From Fodinibius sp034521915 (GTDB taxonomy: Bacteria; Bacteroidota; Rhodothermia; Balneolales; Balneolaceae): 64,000 nt of DNA. Below the pieces are notes generated by a model. That model saw nothing but the letters and a program-made list of their open reading frames with translations, was not told the DNA's origin and did not search any database. The stretch lies in assembly GCF_034521915.1 (NCBI RefSeq), contig NZ_JAXHLU010000010.1:1-64000 (forward strand), written 5' to 3'. The position numbers and the translations under genes were made by a program. Below are positions 35,645 through 43,520 of the stretch, one piece after another; positions within the stretch are counted from its first letter, which is position 1; every line of letters starts with the position of its first letter.

Positions 35645-35983
35645 TTACGATTTCTGAGCACACTTCACACATCGTGCCGTCCAGGGCATAAATTTTAAGC
35701 GTCCCAATGGTATATCATCACCACATTTAACGCAGATACCATACTTGCCTTCATCAAGCTTTTTTTGTGCTCGTTCTAACTTTTGAAGCCTGCTTTTTTG
35801 TTCGCGTAACGCCTTATCGTTAATGGTCTTATTATTAATCGCATCCATCCGCGACAACCGTCCATAGGCGTTATCGGGCTTCACAGGTTTTGTAAGCTCT
35901 TTAAGCTGTTCGATCTCCTGCTTTGTCTCTTCAATTTTCTCGTCCAATATTTTTTGCATCTCCCGGGCTTCCTGATCAGTCAT
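35645..35983 (-). CDS. TraR/DksA-family zinc-finger protein
   Basis: A 112-residue protein with a coiled-coil N-terminal half (LDEKIEETKQEIEQLKELTK) and the C-terminal four-cysteine zinc finger GICVKCGDDIPLGRLKFMPW with RCVKCAQ. DksA-like proteins bind RNA polymerase through the secondary channel and tune transcription with (p)ppGpp; small members of this branch are less studied. Its first codons overlap the end of the MFS transporter gene by 8 bases, so they are translated from one message. Confidence 0.86.
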   Translation of the reverse strand: MTDQEAREMQKILDEKIEETKQEIEQLKELTKPVKPDNAYGRLSRMDAINNKTINDKALREQKSRLQKLERAQKKLDEGKYGICVKCGDDIPLGRLKFMPWTARCVKCAQKS

Positions 35984-37208
35984 AATAAATTTCTTCCTGA
36001 TTAATATTAAAGGCAGCGTAAGCCATTAACGTGGCAATACCAATTGTTATAATAGCCACAAATATGATTGATTCCATGGCTATTCCATTATCGATAGCCC
36101 ATCCCATAAGAATAGGACATAATGCTGTGCTTAACACCATGAGGGACGAAAATAACGATCGGACGGTTCCGATGATATCTCTTCCATATAATTCTGCCCA
36201 TAATGCCGATTTAACATTACTTCCCATCCCCATAGTAACACCCACAAGCAACATATATGCAAAAGCCGACCAGCTTCCCGGATGGAAATAGGCAAATAAC
36301 AATCCCATTCCAAAAGGAACAACATAGTAGGGAATAACCGTTTTAGCACTAAAATAATCTATGACCGGCCCGATAGATATGGTACTTACCACTCTGCTGG
36401 CAGCAAATCCCACAAAAGCAGTGGCAATAAGTGTAGCAGACCATCCCAATTGTTCTGCGATAGAAACCTGGTACAAAAACAAACCTGTTGCCCAAAAGGG
36501 AGGGAGCAATACCGCAGGCGTTATTAACCAGATTCGATAATCTCGTGCCAGCATTTTGTACACATCCCAGCTGCTGTCATTTGTTTGAGTATCTTCCTCA
36601 GTTTCTTCAACATCTTCATAATCGCGGTTATTCAAGGTATAACGAACAAGCGGTATAAAAAGCAGTGCAATTACTAAAACAATAAGACCCCAGGTCATGC
36701 GCCAGCTAAAAATACCCAGTAGCCCCGCAATAGCTACTGGCAATATTCCTTCCCCGATAGGGTATCCTAAACTGGAAATACTCAGCGCTTTCCCCCGCTG
36801 ATGTACAAAATAACGCGCCATTGCGGTCTGCGCAGTATGACTGCTAAGCCCTTGTCCCGACAACCTGAGCAGTACCAATCCCACAAATAATAATGCCACA
36901 TGCCACGACAAGGCCACCGTTATACTTGCTACCAGCAGCCCGGCTGCCACCATCTGGCTGTAGGTTCGAAGAGGTAAATCATCTATCCACTTGCCCAGGT
37001 AAGGCAATAACCCTGCACTTACGAGCGTAGCTACTGAATAAAGACTGCCAAAAGTGGCGTTATTAAGAGAAAAGTCTTTCAAAAAATAGGGGACAAACAG
37101 GGAGATTAGAAATGTTTGTCCAAAGCTGGACATAAATGTAAAAGAGAGCCCAAACGATAAAATGCGTTTTTCTCTGAGGGCAAAACTGAGATAGTTCACT
37201 AATACCAA
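35976..37208 (-). CDS. MFS transporter
   Basis: A 410-residue major facilitator transporter with 12 predicted helices. The loop after helix two is PYLGKWIDDLPLRTYSQM and the central loop is long and acidic (NRDYEDVEETEEDTQ). RLSGQGLSSHTAQTAMARYF marks the region of helices 4-5. The substrate is unknown; nitrate/oxalate-type (OFA) carriers look closest by feel, but this is weak. It is first in a two-gene unit with the DksA-like gene. The gap to the divergent gene at 37363 is 154 bases. Confidence 0.83.
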   Translation of the reverse strand: MVLVNYLSFALREKRILSFGLSFTFMSSFGQTFLISLFVPYFLKDFSLNNATFGSLYSVATLVSAGLLPYLGKWIDDLPLRTYSQMVAAGLLVASITVALSWHVALLFVGLVLLRLSGQGLSSHTAQTAMARYFVHQRGKALSISSLGYPIGEGILPVAIAGLLGIFSWRMTWGLIVLVIALLFIPLVRYTLNNRDYEDVEETEEDTQTNDSSWDVYKMLARDYRIWLITPAVLLPPFWATGLFLYQVSIAEQLGWSATLIATAFVGFAASRVVSTISIGPVIDYFSAKTVIPYYVVPFGMGLLFAYFHPGSWSAFAYMLLVGVTMGMGSNVKSALWAELYGRDIIGTVRSLFSSLMVLSTALCPILMGWAIDNGIAMESIIFVAIITIGIATLMAYAAFNINQEEIYYD

Positions 37209-37362
37209 TTACTTGTTGTGTGAAATGAAACCCCAAAAATACGGTTAATTCCTCAGAACTTAAACTTATTAGTATCCATCTTCACTTGCTTGACCTTCGT
37301 CGAATCTCTTATAAATTACAAAGTCATATTCTTACGTTTCGTCATTAACTCAATGATATTAT

Positions 37363-38133
37363 ATGTACGAAAACAAGGAGCCTTATAACTGTAACCCGCC
37401 CGGCACGCATCTTGAACAAGTTGCTCATCCCGGCGGTAGTGACCGTACTATCGAAAAAGCCATCATCATGGAGCACCGCTTTGCTTTCTTTTTCTGGATG
37501 AAATGGCGAAACCTTCTCAGTGATAACGAGCTTCTTAAGCAGTCCGCACCAACGCTTGTTACCATCGACTGGCATCGTGATCTGGCTCCGGTCCCTGACG
37601 ATCAAAAAAAAGCGCTGGAACAATTGAACCAAAGCAATCTCTCTGATGTGGCCAACTACGTTTGGGCCCAATTTGACCAGACGAATGACGGACATATTTT
37701 ATGCGCCTCATGGCTCAATCTTATTGGAGATGTGATACTGCTTCAAAATACAACAAGCTATCAAGAGAGCACCGTTAAAGACAGGAATGGAAATGATCAT
37801 GGCATTTTTGAATTCCGTGATTTTAATCGCTTCCAGGAATTTATGGTCGATCGGAACGACCAGAATATCTTTTTCGATATCGACCTGGATTATTTTATCC
37901 ACGGTAAAGGCAAACGGCAATACTCCGACGATTTTCATCGCTATTCTGATGAGGAAATCAAGCAAGTTATTGATATCTCAAAACCCGTATTCCAACAGAT
38001 CCTTCCTAATATCAATGGTATCACAATTGCCCTGGAACCGGGCTACTGCGGTGGAATTGTAAATTCTTGCCAAATTATGGATCAGTTTCACTCCCAGCTT
38101 TTTACCGAAAATAACGAGTGGAAGCATTTATAA
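37363..38133 (+). CDS. UPF0489 family protein
   Basis: A 256-residue protein with UPF0489 text: APTLVTIDWHRDLAPV near residue 70, FFDIDLDYFIHGKG near 168, and ITIALEPGYCGGIVN near 225. The pattern of acidic residues (IDWHRD, DIDLDY) suggests a metal-dependent hydrolase fold of the arginase/deacetylase kind, which is inference; no reaction has been shown for the family. It begins 154 bases from the divergent MFS gene and is followed by a small unknown frame. Confidence 0.82.
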   Translation: MYENKEPYNCNPPGTHLEQVAHPGGSDRTIEKAIIMEHRFAFFFWMKWRNLLSDNELLKQSAPTLVTIDWHRDLAPVPDDQKKALEQLNQSNLSDVANYVWAQFDQTNDGHILCASWLNLIGDVILLQNTTSYQESTVKDRNGNDHGIFEFRDFNRFQEFMVDRNDQNIFFDIDLDYFIHGKGKRQYSDDFHRYSDEEIKQVIDISKPVFQQILPNINGITIALEPGYCGGIVNSCQIMDQFHSQLFTENNEWKHL

Positions 38134-38176
38134 GAATCTGGCACGTTGCTTAACAATTTTCCATTCCGGTGACAGT

Positions 38177-38449
38177 ATGGTTGCATCCATTTTTTTCGAT
38201 TGCATTACCATGGATCAACGTATCCTCAAAGAAATCAAACGAATTTATCATAGCACCAAAAAAGAGATTGTTTTTCGTCCCGTATTCGAGCGTAAGCTTG
38301 CAAACATATATCCAACGTCTGGCTCCAGAAAACTCCGCTACGAATTTCGAACGATTTATCGAAAATATCGCGATGAGCAATATTCCCTGAAGGACTATCT
38401 GAAGTATATGACTGTCTTTACCGAGATTGCCACGGAAGGTAATCACTAA
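38177..38449 (+). CDS. Small basic protein, uncertain gene
   Basis: A 90-residue frame rich in Lys, Arg and Tyr (KEIKRIYHSTKKEIVF, RKLRYEFRTIYRKYRDEQYS) with no recognised family. Its size, lack of overlap with other genes and position 43 bases after the UPF0489 gene make it plausible, but a competing frame overlaps it (38169-38390) and no signal sequence or motif is visible. It might be the remains of a larger gene. Low confidence. Confidence 0.35.
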   Translation: MVASIFFDCITMDQRILKEIKRIYHSTKKEIVFRPVFERKLANIYPTSGSRKLRYEFRTIYRKYRDEQYSLKDYLKYMTVFTEIATEGNH

Positions 38450-38569
38450 AAAGTGGAAATCGATCCCCAGTCGTTAAAGCCACATCACCACTGATACAAT
38501 AATGCCGCCCCAACCAAATACTTTTTGTATGTTTACAACGCCTGTAAAAAATAAATCAACATAATTATT

Positions 38570-39742
38570 GTGGCAGACAGCGCTGACTTTTACGCAAATC
38601 TACCTGTTATTGAGGACTTTTTTAACGCCTCAAATCAAGAAAATTTTCACCCTCTCCCCGATAACTGGTATGTAGCTGTAACAGATATTGTAAACTCCAC
38701 CGATGCCATTCAAAATAACCGTTATAAAGAAGTAAATATCTTGGGCGCATCGCCCATTGTGGGTATCTTTAATATAGCTGACCGCAATACAATCCCATTT
38801 ACCTTTGGCGGAGACGGCGCATCATTTTGTTTTCCTCCCCACCTGATTGATGATGCCCGACGTGTTTTAGGAGGATGCAAAACCATTGGCAAAACAGAAT
38901 ATAATCTTGATTTACGTGCAGCTATTATCCCCCTCTCATATATTCGCGAGCAAGGGTATGATATACAGGTTGCCCGATACCGTGCTTCCGAGTTCTATAT
39001 TCAATCTATTTTTTCGGGCGGGGGCTTAAGTTTTGCTGAAAGGATACTGAAAAACCTTAACTCGGATACGTTCCGAGTACCGGCCTTAGAAAATGCACAG
39101 ACGGTTGACTTTAGCGGACTGGAATGCCGCTGGCAAAAGGTAGAGCAGCCTCAAAATGAGGTCATCACCATGATGATTAAAGCCAATCCCAACATTGATC
39201 ATCCTCAAAAAATTTACGAACAAGTATTCCAAAAAATACGCACCACTTTTGGTTTTGATGAGAAAACAAATCCCATAAATATACCCGAACTATCCATGAC
39301 GTTATCTTTCTCTAAACTTATGGGGGAGGCCCGATTTCGAACACACGGGCAGGGCTGGCTAAAACGCATTGGGTACATCCTGAAAGTACAGCTGCAAACC
39401 ATTATCGGTAAAGTGTTAATGGCTCTGGATTACGAAACTACAGCCACTAATTGGTCACTTTATAAATCGGATCTGGCCCAGAATTCCGACTATCGAAAGT
39501 TTGACGATATGCTGCGCCTCGTAATCAGCGGCAGCGAATCAGAGCGAAAGGAATTTGTTAATTTTCTTGAAGAACAATTCAGAAATGAAAAGTTGGCTTT
39601 CGGCATCCACCTATCCAAAGCCGCCATGATTACCTGTATGGTATTTCAATATCACCGCGACCATATCCACTTTGTAGATGGCAGCGGCGGGGGATATGTT
39701 TCGGCTGCCGAAGGATTGAAAAAACGCTTAAAAAAACTCTAA
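38570..39742 (+). CDS. DUF3095 (cyclase-like) protein
   Basis: A 390-residue protein with a GTG start. It matches DUF3095: YVAVTDIVNSTDAIQNNRYK near residue 40 and TFGGDGASFCFPP near residue 83. The TDI-NST and GGDG pairs mirror the metal and purine sites of class III nucleotide cyclases, so a cyclase-related activity is possible but unproven. The second half contains RTHGQGWLKRIGYIL and GSGGGYVSAAEGLKKRL, features of the family without known role. No membrane helix is present. The gap before it (38450-38569) holds nothing notable. Confidence 0.78.
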   Translation: MADSADFYANLPVIEDFFNASNQENFHPLPDNWYVAVTDIVNSTDAIQNNRYKEVNILGASPIVGIFNIADRNTIPFTFGGDGASFCFPPHLIDDARRVLGGCKTIGKTEYNLDLRAAIIPLSYIREQGYDIQVARYRASEFYIQSIFSGGGLSFAERILKNLNSDTFRVPALENAQTVDFSGLECRWQKVEQPQNEVITMMIKANPNIDHPQKIYEQVFQKIRTTFGFDEKTNPINIPELSMTLSFSKLMGEARFRTHGQGWLKRIGYILKVQLQTIIGKVLMALDYETTATNWSLYKSDLAQNSDYRKFDDMLRLVISGSESERKEFVNFLEEQFRNEKLAFGIHLSKAAMITCMVFQYHRDHIHFVDGSGGGYVSAAEGLKKRLKKL

Positions 39743-39782
39743 GAAAAATCTGACGACTAATAAGAAACTGGGGACTACACTT

Positions 39783-39975
39783 CACTCCTCCTTTTTCTAA
39801 CCCCTCTGTATCTCCCCTTGCTAAGGGGAGAATATTTTAGCATATCCAAACACTTCGGGATTTAATATTGCTTTGCAATTTAATTTATACCCTGGAAAAA
39901 TACTGAGCGTTAAATAATATATTTTGCAACAAACTAACAACTCCCCTCCTTTAAAAGGAGGGGAAAAGGGGTGGT
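39783..39975. repeat. CCCTC/GGAGG-type dispersed repeat
   Basis: The region pairs CTCCTCCTTTTTCTAACCCC and TCTCCCCTTGCTAAGGGGAG at the left with CTCCCCTCCTTTAAAAGGAGGGG and AAAAGGGGTGG at the right, in inverted orientation. It resembles the element at 9212-9307 and lies in the gap between the DUF3095 and Hsp20 genes. No coding sequence is present. It is probably a non-autonomous mobile or structural repeat. Confidence 0.5.
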
Positions 39976-40174
39976 TACTAAAATCTATTGGTGAGAGTAC
40001 TTTTTAACATATATTGGAGGTACAACTCCTTCAATTAAATGCTTCCTCATTCTATGACACAAATCTTAACCAATATTAGAGACTTAAGTGACGATTTTAC
40101 ATACCAACTTTGCCAAAAGTATAGTTTAGATATTGGTGATTTGCCATTTTTGCAAAACTGAGCTAAGCCGATCA

Positions 40175-40196
40175 TCATTGGCACGGCATTTGTTAA
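40175..40196 (+). promoter_or_regulatory. Sigma-54-like promoter for the Hsp20 gene
   Basis: TGGCACG, four bases, then TTGTT (40179-40194) matches the -24/-12 pattern of sigma-54 promoters (consensus TGGCACG-N4-TTGC) except for T in place of the final C. It lies about 95 bases before the Hsp20 start, with a palindrome just downstream. If real, transcription would need an enhancer-binding activator. No such gene is seen in this window. Confidence 0.45.
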
Positions 40197-40213
40197 ATTT
40201 ATAATGTGATTGA

Positions 40214-40231
40214 GTGATGGACGTCCATCAC
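40214..40231. promoter_or_regulatory. Perfect 18-bp palindrome in the Hsp20 leader
   Basis: GTGATGGACGTCCATCAC is a perfect palindrome, located about 20 bases downstream of the predicted -12 element and about 55 bases before the ATG, around the likely transcription start. It resembles an operator for a dimeric repressor. It is not the CIRCE heat-shock operator, which has the form TTAGCACTC-N9-GAGTGCTAA. Confidence 0.55.
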
Positions 40232-40286
40232 ACTCATGAGTAATTAGAACTGCTAAATGAAAACAAAAATTTAGGAGGTATTTGCT

Positions 40287-40736
40287 ATGCTGATGAGACA
40301 AAATAAATTTCCAACATTGTTCAACGATCAAGGACGAAATCGAAACACAAATACGCTTCGATTCTCTGATATACTCGACGAAATGATGGAAGATGCATTC
40401 TCGTGGAACAAAGGTACATTTGTACCTGAACTCAACGTTTATGAAACGGATAAAGAGTTCGAAATAACCGTTGCTCTACCGGGAATGAGTAAAGATGATA
40501 TTAACATCGGATTTGAAAATAACACTATTACCATAAGCGGTGAGCGCAAGCTGACAGAAGAAGATGGCACCAAGTATCATCGCATTGAGAGCCGTTTTGG
40601 AAAGTTTGAGCGCTCGCTGCCACTGCCTAATGTGATTGATGAGGAAAACATTAGCGCCACATACGACAACGGCGTGTTAACGATTACGGTACCAAAACTA
40701 AAAGAAAAAGCCGGTAAAAAGATTGAAGTGAGCTAA
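40287..40736 (+). CDS. Hsp20/alpha-crystallin small heat-shock protein
   Basis: A 149-residue small heat-shock protein. The alpha-crystallin domain runs from about 47 to 140 with EFEITVALPGMSKDDINI, FGKFERSLPLP and the closing ENISATYDNGVLTITVPK. Chaperones of this type hold unfolding proteins in large oligomers in the cytoplasm. It has an unusually good ribosome site (TTAGGAGGT, ending 7 bases before the ATG) in a region where such sites are weak. A sigma-54-like promoter and an 18-bp palindrome stand upstream, and a terminator follows directly. Confidence 0.92.
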   Translation: MLMRQNKFPTLFNDQGRNRNTNTLRFSDILDEMMEDAFSWNKGTFVPELNVYETDKEFEITVALPGMSKDDINIGFENNTITISGERKLTEEDGTKYHRIESRFGKFERSLPLPNVIDEENISATYDNGVLTITVPKLKEKAGKKIEVS

Positions 40737-40764
40737 CAAAAACCGGCACATCTTACAAATAGAC

Positions 40765-40795
40765 AAAAAGCCGCGGTTTCCCGCGGCTTTTTTAT
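40765..40795 (+). terminator. Intrinsic terminator after the Hsp20 gene
   Basis: AAAAGCCGCGG and CCGCGGCTTTT form a GC-rich stem with a four-base loop, followed by TTTTTT. It ends the Hsp20 transcript and may also serve the convergent 40-residue protein gene at 40821-40943. Confidence 0.9.
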
Positions 40796-40820
40796 TTCAT
40801 TTCCTTGATTCGGCTTTCAA

Positions 40821-40943
40821 TCAAGATGTTTCCTCTTTGGATTCATCCTCCTTTCTCTTCTTTAATTGATCAAGCACAATAGGAATTATAAAGAATAGCG
40901 ATGCAATAGCACTGATAATAATAGTTGTTAAATCTATATCCAT
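40821..40943 (-). CDS. 40-residue single-helix membrane protein
   Basis: A small frame starting MDIDLTTIIISAIASLFFI and ending in a charged tail (LKKRKEDESKEETS). One membrane helix (about residues 6-24) is followed by a basic and then acidic cytoplasmic end, a common form for small regulatory or subunit peptides. It is convergent with the Hsp20 gene and ends at a shared terminator. No family is recognised. Its size makes it easy to miss in routine gene finding. Confidence 0.5.
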   Translation of the reverse strand: MDIDLTTIIISAIASLFFIIPIVLDQLKKRKEDESKEETS

Positions 40944-41076
40944 TTTTCAAAAACTGTTTTAAATGTACCGTTGCGATATACCGATTACGTTACTCTTATA
41001 AATTTCGGTTATATCTATTTATGACTGAAAGGCTACCAAATATCTTAACCCTGATAGCCTATCATACATTAAACAG

Positions 41077-41463
41077 CTATAGAAATGAGTGAAAAGGGAA
41101 AATATATTTTAAAAGGATTGGAGTCCGATCTACTTTATAATAAATCTGCAGAAAAACACAGGCCCTATTATCTGCTACTGAAGCAATAACTTTATGAACT
41201 TCCGACTTTCCCAGCTCTTCGCCAGAAAGAAACGGCCCCGGAATATTAGTTATACTTATTCCGCTTTCTACAGGAAAATAGACATTAAATAGATTCGGCT
41301 GTGCTAAGGGATTCGTAGCCTGGCCACTTTCTTTTTCTACAGGCAAGAAAACTGCAGATCTTTTCTCCATCAGGGGCTGCCCCTGCACCAATGAATGGCC
41401 AATCAGCACAATGGCCATAATGGCTACCAATATGTTGCGCTTTTTCTGCATCAATGAAAACAT
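41077..41463 (-). CDS. Secreted protein, unknown function
   Basis: A 128-residue protein with a signal peptide (NILVAIMAIVLIGHSLVQG). The rest has no recognised domain: a proline-containing middle (ATNPLAQPNLFNVYFPVESG) and a C-terminal beta-like stretch with one cysteine (DNRACVFLQIYY). It is probably periplasmic or secreted. It stands alone on the minus strand between the small membrane peptide gene and the KptA gene. Moderate confidence as a gene. Confidence 0.5.
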   Translation of the reverse strand: MFSLMQKKRNILVAIMAIVLIGHSLVQGQPLMEKRSAVFLPVEKESGQATNPLAQPNLFNVYFPVESGISITNIPGPFLSGEELGKSEVHKVIASVADNRACVFLQIYYKVDRTPILLKYIFPFHSFL

Positions 41464-41531
41464 ACAAATAACATCATCCGGATGCAGTATTTATATCTGG
41501 GGATAAACAACTATTCATCAATCGCGGTTCT

Positions 41532-42074
41532 TTATTGCTGTTCGATGTATTGTGGCGGCACATAGTTCGTCAGCCAGATACTCTCCTCGCTTTCGGATTG
41601 ATAAAAGTCATAACCCTCGCGACTCATTCGCCTTGCAAACACCAAAAGAATTTCCGGCTCACCATGCCGTCCTCCTACATTGCGCGCTTCATCAACCGTG
41701 GTAGATAAGTGCACAAAATTACGACTGCGAGCCTCAATGCCATCAGCCAAAATAGACGCTACATTATCATGAGCCGTTCCGTGATAAAGTTTTTGGGGCG
41801 GAGTTTCCGGTTTTAACTGCAAATCCACGTTAATGGAATGACCATAACCTGCCCTTATGTACTTCCCATCACTGCTAACAATAAACCGCTGCTTAGAACT
41901 GTTTTGCATAATCTGACGAATAATATCACGGTCTATATTCTTTCCATGATTTTGAGCCTTTTCAATTAGCTCAGAGACCTTCGCCCAGCCGCTGTCATCC
42001 AGTTCAAGGCCAATGTCCTCGGGGTGGTGACGCAGCACATAGCTCAAAAATTTACTGAGTGCTGTTACATCCAT
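41532..42074 (-). CDS. kptA: RNA 2'-phosphotransferase (KptA/Tpt1 family)
   Basis: A 180-residue protein matching the KptA family: SKFLSYVLRHHPEDIGLELD at the start, LYHGTAHDNVASILADGI in the middle, and VHLSTTVDEARNVGGRHG with its conserved His and Arg. Eukaryotic Tpt1 removes a 2'-phosphate from spliced tRNA by transferring it to NAD+; bacteria usually have no such substrate, so the bacterial role is uncertain (RNA or small-molecule ADP-ribosyl chemistry is suggested in the literature). No RNA-ligase or RtcB gene is adjacent. Confidence 0.9.
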   Translation of the reverse strand: MDVTALSKFLSYVLRHHPEDIGLELDDSGWAKVSELIEKAQNHGKNIDRDIIRQIMQNSSKQRFIVSSDGKYIRAGYGHSINVDLQLKPETPPQKLYHGTAHDNVASILADGIEARSRNFVHLSTTVDEARNVGGRHGEPEILLVFARRMSREGYDFYQSESEESIWLTNYVPPQYIEQQ

Positions 42075-42187
42075 ATGCTAATCTGTATTAAATATTTCGC
42101 AAATCCAGTATGTTGCTTTCATTTTAAACTATTAATAGATATATAACCTTTCTCTTTATTAGCACTAACACAAATATATGAACGGTT

Positions 42188-42655
42188 ATGGAGCAAGAGG
42201 AAAAAGAATTTTCACTTCGGGCAAAATCAAAATGGGGCATGTTCTTTTTGTTTTCCCTGGTAGGCGGGCCCATGCTATATGCCGCATATCTCAATTATAA
42301 TGTGGGAGAAACGCTTTTTGCTGTCCTAATGGTGATTCTATTTCTGCTTTGGGCTGTGGTTATTGTAATTGCAGTAGGTTATAAAATTAAATTAACAGAT
42401 ACTTCTCTTCACCGGCAGGGTTTAATTTCACCAAGTATTATAGATTTTAAAGATATAAAAGCGATTAACTTTGGATCTACATGGTCCAACTTTTATGTGG
42501 AATCGGATGATAAAAAAATCTTTTTTGGAAAGGATTTTAATAATTATGAAACCATCTTACAGGGCATCGTTGACGAAGTGCGTGAAGTCAAAGATCTTGA
42601 AGAAGTAGAGCTTCTGGGCGATCCCGAAAATATTGAGGAATACGTTGGCAATTAG
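42188..42655 (+). CDS. Membrane protein with bacterial PH-like domain
   Basis: A 155-residue protein: two membrane helices in a hairpin (MFFLFSLVGGPMLYAAYL and FAVLMVILFLLWAVVIVIAV) followed by a short domain (KIKLTDTSLHRQGLISPSII, KAINFGSTWSNFYV, KIFFGKDF) that resembles bacterial PH domains, and an acidic tail. It starts 113 bases from the divergent KptA gene. Its function is unknown, but membrane PH-domain proteins of this type often occur in stress-related envelope contexts. Confidence 0.6.
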   Translation: MEQEEKEFSLRAKSKWGMFFLFSLVGGPMLYAAYLNYNVGETLFAVLMVILFLLWAVVIVIAVGYKIKLTDTSLHRQGLISPSIIDFKDIKAINFGSTWSNFYVESDDKKIFFGKDFNNYETILQGIVDEVREVKDLEEVELLGDPENIEEYVGN

Positions 42656-42671
42656 CCGCCAGGGGCTTCCA

Positions 42672-43382
42672 TCAATATAGTCCTACCGAAAATCCCACCT
42701 TGGGAAATAACGTTTCCATAGTAATATCATAGTTTAAACTCCCGGTAAAATGAACAAAGACCCCACTTTCCCCATATTCCGATGGAGGAGCCACCAATGC
42801 CACTGCCCGGAGGCCTACTGATCTCGTATAAAAGTCATCGGACGGAAAACAAAAACAGTCCACATTCTCGATTCCTAAGTATTGGTATTCTCTTTGATAA
42901 GTTGCACCTATACTTACTCCTGTGGCAGGGCCCTTTTTTATTCTTTTTTGAAGTATAACCTGGCCGGCCTCAAAGCGTGGCAACGTCATAACTCCACTTA
43001 CATACCAATGCTTATATATGCGAAGCGTAACATCAGCCCCCAAACTACTACCTACTGCAATTGAAGCAGCAATGCGATCAATCTTATCAGACATAAATAT
43101 AAAATTTGTCGTAATCGCAGGAAGTGATTGGTGATTGTATTCTGTATCAGCACCTCCCATCCCCTCCTTTTTGGCATAGTTTATTACCGCGCTTTCAGAA
43201 TAAATGTTGTTAGTAACTCCTGCCAAACTATGACTATACCGTGCCCTGTACGTCTCTCCGTTATATGCTTTTTTCTCTTGGAACATGAGCATCTCACTCA
43301 TGGGACTGTGAACCGCACATCCAGAAAAGAAGATAACTGAAAGGAAAATAATTACGATTGCACCCGTTCTGCATGGAATCAT
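42672..43382 (-). CDS. Lipoprotein, unknown function
   Basis: A 236-residue lipoprotein (lipobox IFFSGC). The body is strand-rich (FIFMSDKIDRIAASIAVGSS, GVSIGATYQREYQYLG, GVFVHFTGSLNYDITME) and ends with VGFSVGLY, suggesting a barrel or outer-membrane association. No named domain is recognised. It lies convergent to the PH-like protein gene (16 bases between stops) and is not followed closely by another gene. Confidence 0.66.
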   Translation of the reverse strand: MIPCRTGAIVIIFLSVIFFSGCAVHSPMSEMLMFQEKKAYNGETYRARYSHSLAGVTNNIYSESAVINYAKKEGMGGADTEYNHQSLPAITTNFIFMSDKIDRIAASIAVGSSLGADVTLRIYKHWYVSGVMTLPRFEAGQVILQKRIKKGPATGVSIGATYQREYQYLGIENVDCFCFPSDDFYTRSVGLRAVALVAPPSEYGESGVFVHFTGSLNYDITMETLFPKVGFSVGLY

Positions 43383-43466
43383 TTTTTAGTACCTATGTTT
43401 CAGGATTATCCCAAAAGCCTGATGATTTAAAAGTCTATTATTTAGTTATGAGATTGGCAAATAAAA

Positions 43467-43494
43467 ATCCCCTCCTGCACAAACAGAAGGGGAT
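43467..43494 (-). terminator. Intrinsic terminator for the S9 peptidase gene
   Basis: ATCCCCT and AGGGGAT pair across a 14-base loop, with a T-rich end on the minus strand (AAAAA on the plus strand just before). It lies 27 bases beyond the end of the S9 peptidase gene. Confidence 0.72.
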
Positions 43495-43520
43495 ATAAAG
43501 ATTCGTTATGTTAATCAGGC

